Shown in pieces: positions 9,270-19,037 of a stretch of 64,000 nucleotides of DNA; within the stretch, counting starts at the first letter, position 1, and each line of letters starts with the position of its first letter. The translations under genes and the position numbers were made by a program. The stretch is from NCBI RefSeq assembly GCF_007746795.1, contig NZ_CP036343.1, positions 4,997,357-5,061,356 of the forward strand, in the 5' to 3' direction. The notes beneath the pieces are model-generated. The model was not told where the DNA came from. It did no database searches and saw nothing but the letters and a program-made list of their open reading frames with translations. This stretch comes from Gimesia algae (GTDB lineage: Bacteria; Planctomycetota; Planctomycetia; Planctomycetales; Planctomycetaceae).

Positions 9270-9698
9270 ATGGCAAAGTCAAACAGCAAACGGCCGGCAC
9301 TGAGCCCTCTTGAACATGCTGTCATGCAGATTGTCTGGAGCGATCAGCCTTTGACGGGCGAAGATGTCCGCGAGCGCATGGATGAAACTCATGGCCTGAA
9401 AACGTCGACCGTGCGCACTTTGCTGCGGCGACTCGAAGCAAAAGGCTATGTCACACACGACATCGAAGGACGAACTTTCATTTACCGAGCGACGGTGGAA
9501 CAAACCAATGTTGCGGCTTCCGCCGTCCGGTCTATTGTCGACAAGTTCTGTTCAGGATCTGTCGAAAACCTGCTGGTCGGACTGGTGGATGACAAGTTAA
9601 TCTCTTCAGAACGCCTGCAGGAACTGGCACAGCAGATTGCGTCGGCGGAAGAAGAACAGGCAAAACACAACAAACCCAAACGCACGAAGCGTTCTTAA
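9270..9698 (+). CDS. BlaI/MecI-family transcriptional repressor (pair 1)
   Basis: 142 residues, near the family norm. It has the winged-helix signature 'LSPLEHAVMQIVW', then 'LKTSTVRTLLRRLEAKGYVTHDIEGRTFIYRA', followed by a C-terminal dimerisation helix region. BlaI-type repressors bind operators as dimers and are inactivated by proteolysis triggered by a partner M56 membrane protease. That partner starts 66 bp downstream. The ATG at 9270 gives the expected N-terminus. Two dyads overlap the promoter just upstream. The last residues are lysine/arginine-rich. Confidence 0.95.
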   Translation: MAKSNSKRPALSPLEHAVMQIVWSDQPLTGEDVRERMDETHGLKTSTVRTLLRRLEAKGYVTHDIEGRTFIYRATVEQTNVAASAVRSIVDKFCSGSVENLLVGLVDDKLISSERLQELAQQIASAEEEQAKHNKPKRTKRS

Positions 9699-9764
9699 GA
9701 TATGAATGAACCAACGAATTCTTTCGTTAGCAGAGTTTGATCCCCGTCTGACCGGAGATACCCG

Positions 9765-12700
9765 ATGTATCAGATCTCAAACCAATGGATACTGTTCCTG
9801 CTGGATGTATCTACCAAAGCCCTGCTTCTGGCAGCGATTGCCGGGATTGCTTTGAAATTGTTCAAACTGCAGGACTCCAACCTGCGGCATCGCATCTGGT
9901 CTGGCGTCCTGGCGGGTATGTTGCTCCTGCCTTTGCTGACGCTGGCACTTCCTACCATTTCACTCTCGTTGCCTGCCAGTTGGACGAACTTCCAATCAAA
10001 CGTGAAGCGTACACCTGCCCACCCCACACCGGTTGTCAGTAACAATATGAATCCCAGCGGTCCTGTAGTTATTGATAGCGTTCCACTTGAAAATCGTGAA
10101 ATGCAAGTCAGTCAGACTGAAAACGTGCCGCATCCGAAATCTCAGTATCTGGAAGCCACAGACGCATCAACGCCTGTTGCAGACTGGTCCTTCCCACAAT
10201 TGACACAGCTGATTCCCGGCGCACTCCTGATCTTCTGGAGCGCCGTGAGCCTGCTGTTTGCATCCAGACTGATTGCAGGACTCTGGTCGTCCTCACGTAT
10301 CTTACGCCGCGCAACGATGATAGACGGACCACAACTCCTGAACTGTCTCGTTGAACTGCCGCCCGCGATCTTAAAACATATCCCTGCCATCCGCGAAAGC
10401 CAGGAAGTGCTCGTACCCGTTACCGTCGGATGGGTACGCCCCACAGTACTGCTGCCGGAAGAATGGCAAACATGGTCGGACGAAAAACTGACCGCCATCG
10501 TAGCGCATGAATTCACACATGTGGCCCGACGTGACTTCTTTGTGACACTGGCCGCTGAACTGAATCGCTGCCTGTACTGGTTTCATCCGGTCTCCTGGTG
10601 GTTACGCACGCGTTTATCAGATCTGGCTGAGGAAGCCTGCGATGACGCCGCTATCAGCCACACGGGAGATCGTACCGGATATGCGCGACACCTGTTGGAA
10701 GTAGCAACATCGCTGAGAACGGGCAGTGGTCAGCGCGTGACTCCAGGAGTTTCCATGGCGCGCACCTCCAATGTGGAATCGCGTATTACCACCATTCTTG
10801 ACTTCAAAAGACCCCTTTCACAGCACCTGACCTGGCGGAGTACCACAGCCATCGCGGTCATCGCCACCTTCGTCATCATCGTCGCTGCAGCAATTCACCC
10901 CACCTCTGTAGCCGCCACGCCCGCAGAACAACCAGTGGCAACCGAGAGTACCACTGATTCGACCGACACAGAAACAGTCCACATTCAGGGACAGGTCACT
11001 GACACCAGCGACAATCCGATTCCGGGTACAAGAGTTCGTCTCTATCGAATGCAACGACCGAAGTGGCACTCCGGAAGTAATACCGCAACGTTACTCACCG
11101 AATTAAAAGTGGACAGAGAAGGTCGCTTCGATCAAACCGTTGCCAAAAATATAATCATACAGGAAAGGAAAAACCATGAGAGTGGGCAGCATCTTTCTGT
11201 CCGTCATATGTGGTGGACGGTCCTTGTTGTCTCAGCACCGAATTACGCCTACTCAACCTTCCGAGCCGAACAGTCGGGTCCCATCATCAATGGTAAGAGT
11301 TACCTTTCGCCTGGTTTTCTAAATCAACCGTTTACTGTCCAACTTCGTCCCGCTGTGACTATTCACGGGAGATTACTCTCCATCGAAGGCCAGCCTGTTG
11401 AGGGCGTAAATGTATCCGTTTTCCAGCTCAGGCGCCCGCATGCATCAAGGTTTGACGCATGGCTTCAGCAGACATCCAAAGCTCCACTCCCCAAGTCAGA
11501 TAACCGTGCCATAATGCTGGGAGGCTCTGCTTCTCAATACACTGCCTTCCCGTGCAGCGAATTTCATCTGCCTCTCCAATGTGTTCCGCCTGTCGTGACA
11601 AACAGTTCAGGCAGTTTCGAACTGTCGGGTTTGGCCGCGAAAGACGATCTTGTGATCCTGAGAATCAATGGTCAGGGTATTACAGACACAGTCATTCACG
11701 TACTTGCCTGCGATATGAAACCGGTTTATGGACGTCCTTATGCAATAAGAAGTGAATCGGGGGCCTACTATGGTCGAACGTTCGATTTTATCACCCAGCC
11801 CAGTGTGCCCGTCTATGGCGTCGTCCGGGATATCGAAACCAGACAACCTCTTGCCGGCATCCCGGTTGCTGTGTCGGTGATGTATGGATCAACAATATAC
11901 CAGAAAGGCTATATCTCAACAAAGACAGACCAACAGGGGCGTTATCGTATTGAGGGGCTTCCCATTCCCCCCGTAGGAACGGGAAGATATGATCGCAACA
12001 GACTTGCGGTTCGCCCGGGTAAGCTGCCTTACATTGAAACCGATTCACTCTCCGTACCCCGTGGAGATGGAGTCAACCCGGTCGAGTTTAATATTGAATT
12101 TCGACGAGCCGTGATCGCCAGAGGCAGAATCACTGACAAAACTACCGGCGAACCAATTGCAGCAGCAGAAATCTACTACTCGCCGTATGCTAAAAACGAG
12201 AATTGCGATCAATATCTTCGCTATTCCGATGGTTCTCGCAGGTTGCTGGGCAATCACGATACCAGATACCTGAGCGACGCACATGGCTACTTTGAGATCC
12301 CGGTGATTCCCGGTCGCGGCGTGATAGGCGCGACAATTAATGAGGGAGAATATATTCCGGGTTTTGGCGCCCAAAAGATTGAGGCATACCGGGGAAAAGA
12401 CCCGAGTCAACTGCCAAATATGCTTTCGGATTCCCTGGTACCTTCCCTGTTCCACTCGCTCAAAGAAATTGATGCACCGGTTGACAAACCTGAGTTTGAA
12501 CTATCGATGTATGTTGATCCCGGTATAACATTGACTATCAACTTCGTGGATCCACAGGGAAAACCCGTCAAAGGAGTCTGGGGAAATGGACTCAACGGCT
12601 CTTCCCAGGGGAAGGCAATTCAGGATGACCATGCCCAGGCAACAGGTCTGGCAATTGGTAAGATTCGCGCTATGGACTTCACAGACAATACCAACAATCT

Positions 12701-13142
12701 CACCCGTCTCCTGCGTCTGATTCCTGAAAAAGGACAGACGCATTTCACTTTTAAATTATTCCCCCCCAGTCGGCTCACAGGGCGGCTCATCGCCCCCGAA
12801 GGCCGGCCCCTGACAAATACCTTCCTGGAAACGCGCCACCAGAATGACCCGTATATGATTGGATCACTGCCTGAGACTCAGACCGACAACGAGGGTCGAT
12901 TCGATTACACTTTGCCTACAGGCACAAACTTTAAAATTCTTGCTCGCACGGACAACAACTACTTTATCATCGTGAAAGACCTCGAAAACCCAATGCCCAA
13001 AAACATTGATTTGGGTGACCTGATCATTGATCCGGAAGCGAAATCCTGGTCGCAAGCGAAAGCCAAAAGAGAACCGATCATCACAGAACTGATTTCCAAA
13101 GTCGTTGACGATCAAGCACCGGAATCAGGTACGCAAGAGTAA
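9765..13142 (+). CDS. M56 (BlaR1-like) membrane metalloprotease fused to carboxypeptidase-regulatory-like repeats (pair 1)
   Basis: 1125 residues; GGAG precedes the ATG. Membrane helices lie near 15-35, 45-65 and 150-172. The protease motif is HEFTH at 248-252 with the later acidic zinc-ligand region 'EEACDDA' near 289. A final helix at about 360-377 puts the rest outside the cytoplasm. From residue 405 on, there are several carboxypeptidase-regulatory/Ig-like beta-sandwich repeats, seen as 'IQGQVTDTSDNPIPG', 'IHGRLLSIEGQPVEG', 'VYGVVRDIETRQPLAG', 'ARGRITDKTTGEPIAA' and 'LTGRLIAPEGRPL'. No penicillin-binding domain is present, so the signal is unlikely to be sensed as BlaR1 senses beta-lactams. 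It should cleave or trigger loss of the adjacent BlaI. It is closely related to the protein at 59769. Confidence 0.92.
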   Translation: MYQISNQWILFLLDVSTKALLLAAIAGIALKLFKLQDSNLRHRIWSGVLAGMLLLPLLTLALPTISLSLPASWTNFQSNVKRTPAHPTPVVSNNMNPSGPVVIDSVPLENREMQVSQTENVPHPKSQYLEATDASTPVADWSFPQLTQLIPGALLIFWSAVSLLFASRLIAGLWSSSRILRRATMIDGPQLLNCLVELPPAILKHIPAIRESQEVLVPVTVGWVRPTVLLPEEWQTWSDEKLTAIVAHEFTHVARRDFFVTLAAELNRCLYWFHPVSWWLRTRLSDLAEEACDDAAISHTGDRTGYARHLLEVATSLRTGSGQRVTPGVSMARTSNVESRITTILDFKRPLSQHLTWRSTTAIAVIATFVIIVAAAIHPTSVAATPAEQPVATESTTDSTDTETVHIQGQVTDTSDNPIPGTRVRLYRMQRPKWHSGSNTATLLTELKVDREGRFDQTVAKNIIIQERKNHESGQHLSVRHMWWTVLVVSAPNYAYSTFRAEQSGPIINGKSYLSPGFLNQPFTVQLRPAVTIHGRLLSIEGQPVEGVNVSVFQLRRPHASRFDAWLQQTSKAPLPKSDNRAIMLGGSASQYTAFPCSEFHLPLQCVPPVVTNSSGSFELSGLAAKDDLVILRINGQGITDTVIHVLACDMKPVYGRPYAIRSESGAYYGRTFDFITQPSVPVYGVVRDIETRQPLAGIPVAVSVMYGSTIYQKGYISTKTDQQGRYRIEGLPIPPVGTGRYDRNRLAVRPGKLPYIETDSLSVPRGDGVNPVEFNIEFRRAVIARGRITDKTTGEPIAAAEIYYSPYAKNENCDQYLRYSDGSRRLLGNHDTRYLSDAHGYFEIPVIPGRGVIGATINEGEYIPGFGAQKIEAYRGKDPSQLPNMLSDSLVPSLFHSLKEIDAPVDKPEFELSMYVDPGITLTINFVDPQGKPVKGVWGNGLNGSSQGKAIQDDHAQATGLAIGKIRAMDFTDNTNNLTRLLRLIPEKGQTHFTFKLFPPSRLTGRLIAPEGRPLTNTFLETRHQNDPYMIGSLPETQTDNEGRFDYTLPTGTNFKILARTDNNYFIIVKDLENPMPKNIDLGDLIIDPEAKSWSQAKAKREPIITELISKVVDDQAPESGTQE

Positions 13143-13200
13143 GTTCCCCTGGAGTCATACCGGCAAGAACAGAAAACCGACATTTCAGCAGAAGACGAAT

Positions 13201-14541
13201 ATGAGTGCCTGGCATCGCTATCAACCGACCGCGCAGCAACCCTGGAACCCGGGCCGTGTCGTCCACCTTTATCGCCGCTGCATTTTTGGGGCAACATGGA
13301 ATGAACTGCAGCGTGATGTCAGCGGTAAGCCACAGGATGCAGTTTCTCGGGTGCTCTCTGACGAAGCTCGCGTCGACGGTATTCCGGCTGACTTCACGCG
13401 TCTCGCTGACCTCATCGGCAATGCCGCGACACAGCAGCCCAATCCGGAGCGACTCAAAGCCTGGTGGATTTATCGCGTCCTCTTTAGCCCTGCCCCGTTA
13501 CAGGAACGACTGACATTCATGTGGCATAACCACTTCGCCACCAGCAATTTAAAAGTCAAAAGTCTGCCGTATATGCAACGGCAAAACGAAACATTACGAA
13601 AACATGCGACCGCCCCCTTTGGTGACCTGCTGCACGCCATGCTGCAAGATCCGGCTCTCCTGATCTGGTTGGATGCACCAGCAAACCGTCGCGGACATGC
13701 GAATGAAAATCTGAGCCGCGAGCTGCTGGAACTGTTCACACTCGGTATCGGCAACTACTCCGAAGCTGATGTGAAGCACATAGCCCGCGCGCTCACCGGC
13801 ATGACCGTAAAGGAAGGACACTTCCATTTTAATCCCCGTCGACATGATGACGGCGAGCAGACGATTCTCGGTAAGACTGGACACTTCGATGCGGATCAAC
13901 TGACGGAGATTCTGCTGCACCAGCCTGCCATCGCCAGACGCCTGTCTGATCGACTGATTACCGAATTCTGCGGCGAAGGCGTCGTCAACGACACAGCACG
14001 CAACGAACTGGCTTTACAACTTCGCACAACAAATCTCGACATTGGAAAAGCAGTTGAGACTATCCTGCGTTCTGAGTTGTTCTTCTCCGACGCGAATATC
14101 AACTCGCGGATTTGTGATCCACTCTCGTTCCTGATCACACCGCTCCGCGCACTCGAATTATTTGATCCGCCACCCAGTACACTTGCGTTGAGTGAATGGT
14201 TAGGACGCATGGGGCTGGATCTGTTCTACCCACCCAATGTCGCCGGCTGGCCAGGTGGTCGCTCGTGGCTGACGACACGCACCGTCGTCGCCCGCGCGAA
14301 TTATGCAACTGCGATGATTTCAGGAGACGTCTATCGACCGGCCGATGCTCCCGATCTGCACGCATTGGCAAAAAAACACTCCGCCACTAATAGTGACGAA
14401 TTCGAGAAGATGATGAACACCCTGTTGCTCGGTGACGTAAATACAAAACAGACAACTGAATCAATTACTCCAGCCGGGTATTCGCCTGAAATGAATAGCG
14501 TATTGGCGCTGCTCACCGGATTCCATGCCCATCTGAACTGA
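13201..14541 (+). CDS. DUF1800 family protein
   Basis: 446 residues from the ATG at 13201; the frame is open back to 13105 inside the preceding gene. Alignment with the paralogue at 63098 ('W..YRPT...PWN..RVVHL.RR') supports the shorter start. Family features are 'GATWNELQRDVSG', 'LTFMWHNHFATSN', 'NENLSRELLELFTLG' and 'DVKHIARALTGM'. DUF1800 proteins are exported or surface-associated proteins of unknown activity, almost always beside a DUF1501 gene, as here with 19 bp between. No clear signal peptide is seen. Co-transcription with the upstream BlaI-M56 pair is likely. Confidence 0.9.
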   Translation: MSAWHRYQPTAQQPWNPGRVVHLYRRCIFGATWNELQRDVSGKPQDAVSRVLSDEARVDGIPADFTRLADLIGNAATQQPNPERLKAWWIYRVLFSPAPLQERLTFMWHNHFATSNLKVKSLPYMQRQNETLRKHATAPFGDLLHAMLQDPALLIWLDAPANRRGHANENLSRELLELFTLGIGNYSEADVKHIARALTGMTVKEGHFHFNPRRHDDGEQTILGKTGHFDADQLTEILLHQPAIARRLSDRLITEFCGEGVVNDTARNELALQLRTTNLDIGKAVETILRSELFFSDANINSRICDPLSFLITPLRALELFDPPPSTLALSEWLGRMGLDLFYPPNVAGWPGGRSWLTTRTVVARANYATAMISGDVYRPADAPDLHALAKKHSATNSDEFEKMMNTLLLGDVNTKQTTESITPAGYSPEMNSVLALLTGFHAHLN

Positions 14542-14560
14542 AAACAAAATGGAGACTGCC

Positions 14561-15748
14561 ATGTTAAATCGACGAAGCTTCCTGAACCAGTCGTCATTAT
14601 TGTCTCTGTCTCCTTTCATCCCCGCGTTCCTGACGCAGACGGCACAAGCATCTGCAGCGCGCAAGGGTGATCGTATTCTGGTAGTCATTCAACTGGATGG
14701 CGGCAACGACGGCTTAAATACCGTCATCCCTTTTGCCGATGAGAATTACAGTAAATACCGTGACAAGTTACGGATTGACAAAAAAGACATCATCACACTC
14801 AACGATTCACTGGGTCTCCCTCCTTCCATGAAGGCCGCCGGAGAATTATTCGACGACAATCAACTGGCCATTATCCCCGGTGTGGGTTACCCCAACCCGA
14901 ACCGATCACATTTTCGCAGTATGGCGATCTGGCATTCTGCCCGTTTGCAATCCGCCGATCACACTGGGCAGGGCTGGCTCGGTCGCGCCTCTGATCAGCT
15001 GAAGCAACCCGGTAGCACGGCACCTGACGCTGTTTTCGTAGGTGATAGCGCCATTCCTGCCGCCATCATCGGACGCCGAACCAACGCCATCGCGTTAAAC
15101 AATGAAAAGGAACTCATGTTAGCCTCAAAATTAGTGGCACCTGATAATCCGATGTCTGGCGACGATCTGCAGAACTTCGTACAAAGCACCGTCAGTTCTT
15201 CCTACGTAGCCGCAAAACAATTCGCAGCATCAGTAAAGAACCCGTCGATCGATAATAGTCGCTTTCCAAACTACCGACTGGCGCGCAAGCTGCAACTGAT
15301 TGCCCGCATGATTCGCCTGGATGGTGGCACGCGCATCTTTTATGTCTCACAACCTGGCTACGACACACACTCTACACAGAAGAATTCTCACGAACGTCTG
15401 CTGACCGAATTCAGTCGCTCGCTGAAAGCATTTCTGGTTGATATCAGGCAAGCGGGCCTCAGCGATCGCATCCTGGTGATGGCATTCAGCGAATTCGGTC
15501 GTTGTGTTCAGGAAAACGCTTCTGCAGGAACCGACCATGGCACCTCCGGCCCGGTTTTCGTCGCCGGTGAATCGGTCAGATCCGGAATACTGAGCAATTA
15601 CCCTTCGCTTGTCGACCTCGATGACGGCGACCTGAAATCAACGATCGACTTCCGCAGCATATACTCATCACTGCTGACCAACTGGCTCAACATCGATGCC
15701 ACTGCCCCCCTGGGCGGGAATTTCAAACCTCTGAAAGTGGTCGCCTGA
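14561..15748 (+). CDS. DUF1501 family protein with Tat-type leader
   Basis: 395 residues from the ATG at 14561, chosen for GGAG 6 bases upstream; a longer frame begins at 14549. The N-terminus MLNRRSFLNQSS carries twin arginines followed by a hydrophobic stretch, a Tat-like signal. Conserved features are 'VVIQLDGGNDGLNTVIP', 'PNPNRSHFRSMAIWHS', 'SQPGYDTHSTQ' and 'GTDHGTSGPVFVAG'. The family belongs to the alkaline-phosphatase/sulfatase-like superfamily, but no reaction is established. It forms a pair with the DUF1800 gene 19 bp upstream and closes the first BlaI operon. Confidence 0.92.
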   Translation: MLNRRSFLNQSSLLSLSPFIPAFLTQTAQASAARKGDRILVVIQLDGGNDGLNTVIPFADENYSKYRDKLRIDKKDIITLNDSLGLPPSMKAAGELFDDNQLAIIPGVGYPNPNRSHFRSMAIWHSARLQSADHTGQGWLGRASDQLKQPGSTAPDAVFVGDSAIPAAIIGRRTNAIALNNEKELMLASKLVAPDNPMSGDDLQNFVQSTVSSSYVAAKQFAASVKNPSIDNSRFPNYRLARKLQLIARMIRLDGGTRIFYVSQPGYDTHSTQKNSHERLLTEFSRSLKAFLVDIRQAGLSDRILVMAFSEFGRCVQENASAGTDHGTSGPVFVAGESVRSGILSNYPSLVDLDDGDLKSTIDFRSIYSSLLTNWLNIDATAPLGGNFKPLKVVA

Positions 15749-15753
15749 TTACA

Positions 15754-15775
15754 GAAACCAGTTGATCTGGGTTTC
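15754..15775 (+). terminator. Hairpin after the DUF1501 gene
   Basis: GAAACCAG and CTGGGTTTC form a stem with a five-base loop and one bulge, starting 6 bases after the DUF1501 stop. There is no long T tract, so it is a weak intrinsic terminator or an mRNA 3'-end structure. Confidence 0.4.
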
Positions 15776-16177
15776 CGCTCTGAATCAACAGGAAACATCA
15801 ATTCTGACGCGCACTGTAGACGATGATTCACAAGCATCTCGGCAAACCCTCTTATCAACGCCATTAATTAACGGGAGATCGAGATTATGATATCGCATAT
15901 GCCAAGCCTCTATCCACGCCGACCACTTGAGAATGAGCGTTGAGTCATTGAATAGAAATTGGAGAAATCAAATCTGAACGAGATCATTGCAGGCGACCGC
16001 CAAGACCATATATGACCGCGAACCCATACTTGATTTGAAAATCCTGTCTGGAAGGGTTTTAGTGTGAACGATTTCATCAGCGTACGCTTGCACGGACTTG
16101 TAAAGTACTCTTTCTCGGTTTTATAATCGTGATGGGAACGGTTCTTGTTGACGCAAGGTGTAGGAAAAGGTGAAGAG
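15776..16177. other. Intergenic, no gene seen
   Basis: About 400 bases between the DUF1501 gene and the deacetylase gene. The minus-strand open frame across it lacks family features and runs into the next gene antisense; it is not called. Confidence 0.4.
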
Positions 16178-17548
16178 TTGAAGCCTCTCTCATTGGTACG
16201 TAGTTCATTAGGACTTTTATTCGCATCATTGTTGTTCAGCCCCGTCAATGCCGCTGATGTAGCTGGTACTAAAGTCAACTTTGTTGATTATTCGGGGGTA
16301 GCGACACTCTCTGTCAGTTCAATCGATCAGTTTAAGTTACAAATCAATGTTGAACCCCAATCAGAACGAAATCCATTGACGCTCCTGGTCGAGCTTCCGA
16401 CGACGGGCTCCAATGCCTGGCCATTCATTGATGTCCAGGTGCTTGATTCAAAGGAACTCCCCGTATCTGTAAGGCGTAGTGGTATCGAATGGCACAAGCT
16501 GCTGATCTCAGTGCCGCCTGAGCAAATCTCGTTTGTGGTTCAAGTCGTCGACTCAGCGGACAATAGGCCACCATTTCCATTAGAGAAAGAACGTTATGCC
16601 ACGGACCCCAAAACGCGTATGAGTGCAAAGATCTGCAGTTGGTACGATGGGCGGCGTGCTGCGTTCAGCATTCGCTTCGATGATTCACATCCCACTCATT
16701 TGAGTAAGGCCATCCCCCTACTGAATGAATACGGATTCCGCGGAACATTCATGGTGAATCCGGGCGGGCATCCGCCTGATCGTCGGCAGCGATCAGCTTT
16801 TGAGGACCACCGCGCCGAGTGGGAAGCTGTTGCAAAACGCGGAAATCACGAATTTGCAAACCATACAATGAACCATCGAGGTGCAGCCGATGATGAGTCA
16901 ATGGAACATGAAATTGGCGACGCAGCGAAAGCCATCTGGAAGCTGTTCCCTGAGAAAAGCAAGTTGTCAGCATTGAATCTGGGCGGCGGAACGCAGTGGG
17001 TCACAACGCGACCATTGCAGTACTATCTCGATAAATACCATCACTTTGATGCATCGTCAAATTCAACAGGCATGGATGACTCGTACGGAAATCGGATTGC
17101 GACGTTTCGAAGATTGCTTGATGCTCATATTGAACGCGGGCTGTGGTACAAGGTGCACTATCACTACATCGGAGATGGACTCAGTACAAGCGAGGCCAAC
17201 TTCCGGGCTGCTTTGGACATCGCGAAGAATCATCAGAGTCAACTGTGGATCGCCGGCATGGCGGACATCTATAAGTACCAGACCGAACGCCGGGGAGCCA
17301 GGCTGAGCATAAAGAACAATATTCTTAAGCTTTCATGCGCGACGGACCCAGAACTTTACGACCAATTGTTGACGATCGATGTTATGCCCCCCAAGTCCTG
17401 GATGACGGAGCCTGTCATGGTCACGAATCTCAAGGGTCAGAAAATCGACGTTCGAAAAGTGACTACGTCTGACGGAGTCGTCCTGCGGTTCGACGTACCG
17501 CCAACCGATTCCATGTATAAAATCGAAAAAACGCCTCATCCGAATTAA
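16178..17548 (+). CDS. Exported polysaccharide deacetylase-like (NodB-fold) protein
   Basis: 456 residues from a TTG at 16178, selected because AGGAAAAGG lies 7 bases upstream and a signal peptide begins directly after it ('SLVRSSLGLLFASLLFSP'). Another TTG start is possible at 16145. An N-terminal beta domain (about 30-145) precedes the catalytic region. NodB-type motifs are 'AFSIRFDDSHP' (D168, D169) and 'FANHTMNH' (H229, H233), matching the metal-binding Asp and HxxxH. The likely role is removal of acetyl groups from an envelope or external polysaccharide. The gene ends in the gap carrying repeat copy 1, facing a convergent metalloprotease gene. Confidence 0.82.
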   Translation: MKPLSLVRSSLGLLFASLLFSPVNAADVAGTKVNFVDYSGVATLSVSSIDQFKLQINVEPQSERNPLTLLVELPTTGSNAWPFIDVQVLDSKELPVSVRRSGIEWHKLLISVPPEQISFVVQVVDSADNRPPFPLEKERYATDPKTRMSAKICSWYDGRRAAFSIRFDDSHPTHLSKAIPLLNEYGFRGTFMVNPGGHPPDRRQRSAFEDHRAEWEAVAKRGNHEFANHTMNHRGAADDESMEHEIGDAAKAIWKLFPEKSKLSALNLGGGTQWVTTRPLQYYLDKYHHFDASSNSTGMDDSYGNRIATFRRLLDAHIERGLWYKVHYHYIGDGLSTSEANFRAALDIAKNHQSQLWIAGMADIYKYQTERRGARLSIKNNILKLSCATDPELYDQLLTIDVMPPKSWMTEPVMVTNLKGQKIDVRKVTTSDGVVLRFDVPPTDSMYKIEKTPHPN

Positions 17549-17555
17549 CTTGGAT

Positions 17556-17649
17556 TAGACTGTGTCCAGTTTTACTGTAGCGTCTCGAGGGCCATTTGGA
17601 CCGAGTATACTAGATTGAGAGACGCTATGGTTAAATGAGATGCGCTCTA
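17556..17649 (+). repeat. Dispersed hairpin repeat, copy 1
   Basis: A 94-bp element beginning TAGACTGTGTCCAG and ending GATGCGCTCTA. The inner perfect inverted repeat is TAGCGTCTC / GAGACGCTA. Together the two 31-base arms give 21 Watson-Crick pairs, 6 G-U pairs and 4 mismatches. TA borders both ends. It lies in a convergent intergenic gap. Five other copies are in this window. Confidence 0.9.
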
Positions 17650-17921
17650 GATGTCTAGAAAAACCACCGTTAAAGGGTTCACTTCACATTGATCTGAAAT
17701 TGATCCATCTCAGTCCGACCGTGTAAGTTTGTCCGCGATATTCTTCGTTTGCGGTATAGCAATCTTTAACATAGGTTTTTTGCCACCATGCCCGCCCGGT
17801 TAACTTGGTTGTCCTGCCGCTAAACTCGGCAAGAGCAAGTCGCACAAGATTATTGCCAACTGGACTGTAAGCAGGAACCAATCTGTCCGATAGAAACACC
17901 TCAAATATCAGTCGCCGTATT
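17650..17921. other. Intergenic between convergent genes
   Basis: About 270 bases after repeat copy 1. A 71-codon minus-strand frame (17684-17899) is open here but has no recognised family or ribosome-binding site, so it is not called. Nothing else was seen. Confidence 0.35.
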
Positions 17922-19037
17922 TCATTTGATTAACTGATACCCCGTGCGCGAAGTCCGGTACTTAATCTCATGCGCGCTCTTAAGTCCGCGGCCTTTTCCG
18001 TCACCAGTCATCGTGCCGTTGTCGCAACAAGCGACGACTTTCAACACCCCTTTCGCCTGCACGCTCACCGGCTCGCTAATCGTGATATCGAAAGTCCCGT
18101 CTTGATCTACACGGGCCACGTATGGTTTTTGGAAATATTGGGTATGTACGTCAGGTGCCGTGTCGTAAACAATAATGCTATGCGCCGGGACATTCGAAGT
18201 AATACGTCCGGTCAGATGTGCCACCCGTTTCTGGCGATCATTCTTAACGACGATGTCATGCCATACAACCTTGGGAATAAGATAGCGGCGATCTGCTGTC
18301 CCCATAAATAACGGATGCTTCCACAAAATCGCTGCCGAGGCTTCCGTAACATAACCCCGCTCTTCCTGATTTTTCATGACTCTGCGATAGTTGGCAATCG
18401 TTGCTCCCATCAAAGGCATCCCTAGATCTCGTTTTATGAGGGGGCCATTGTGCGGAAGCCCGAGTGCATGACCGAATTCGTGGATAGTGCCCTTCAAAGT
18501 CAATTCTTTCAGAAATGGTTTCGCCAACTTGTCCTCCGGGAATATTTCACCCGGCAGATTCGTATAGTTGACCTGTGACAACCCTCCCGCTGCCGCGCTA
18601 CCTGAACCCAGATAACTGCTGTACTTCAGCGGAGGATCGCCCACGTAAACCCAAACCCACCAGACATCTAAAGTTTTGGGAATCTTAAATTTCTGCATTG
18701 CCAACAGCTTACCCTTACGCGACAGGTTTCCGTCCTTCAACGGAAATTTTCCACTCGCAAGAGTCTCAGGCGATTTGACGAATAAAATCTTCACACTACC
18801 ATCGGCGTTTCGCTGGAAGATTTGTTCGCGAATTGGCGGGTAGTCCCACACTTTCATCCACTTCACCAGCATCGCTTCCGTGTAATCCGCCACTTGTGTC
18901 AGTCGCCTGGAGACACCAGTCGGAGCATCGACGTCAGCCGGGGTCAGGAAGACAATCTGAACCTTGGGCATTTTTGCCTGGCCAAAGACCGAAATGGGGA
19001 AAGAAAGTAATAGAACAGATAATAAAAGCGCGCGCAT
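17922..19037 (-). CDS. Secreted zincin metalloprotease (matrixin-like motif)
   Basis: 371 residues with a signal peptide ('MRALLLSVLLLSFPISVFGQA'). The zinc site reads HEFGHALGLPH, the full HExxHxxGxxH of metzincins, followed by 'GMPLMGA' as a possible Met-turn. Upstream lie 'QIVFLTPADVDAP' and a 'WWVWVYVGDPP' segment. The C-terminal part ('SNVPAHSIIVYDTAP', 'VDQDGTFDITIS') looks like a beta domain. It probably cleaves extracellular or envelope protein. The gene converges with the deacetylase gene and is divergent from the small membrane protein gene at 19568. No inhibitor gene is visible. Confidence 0.85.
   Translation of the reverse strand: MRALLLSVLLLSFPISVFGQAKMPKVQIVFLTPADVDAPTGVSRRLTQVADYTEAMLVKWMKVWDYPPIREQIFQRNADGSVKILFVKSPETLASGKFPLKDGNLSRKGKLLAMQKFKIPKTLDVWWVWVYVGDPPLKYSSYLGSGSAAAGGLSQVNYTNLPGEIFPEDKLAKPFLKELTLKGTIHEFGHALGLPHNGPLIKRDLGMPLMGATIANYRRVMKNQEERGYVTEASAAILWKHPLFMGTADRRYLIPKVVWHDIVVKNDRQKRVAHLTGRITSNVPAHSIIVYDTAPDVHTQYFQKPYVARVDQDGTFDITISEPVSVQAKGVLKVVACCDNGTMTGDGKGRGLKSAHEIKYRTSRTGYQLIK

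Noticed and set aside
15910-16278. 122-codon minus-strand open frame
   Set aside because: It overlaps the deacetylase start antisense and has no recognisable content.
17684-17899. 71-codon minus-strand open frame after repeat copy 1
   Set aside because: No ribosome-binding site, signal or family features. The end looks faintly like an outer membrane strand, but too little is left to call.
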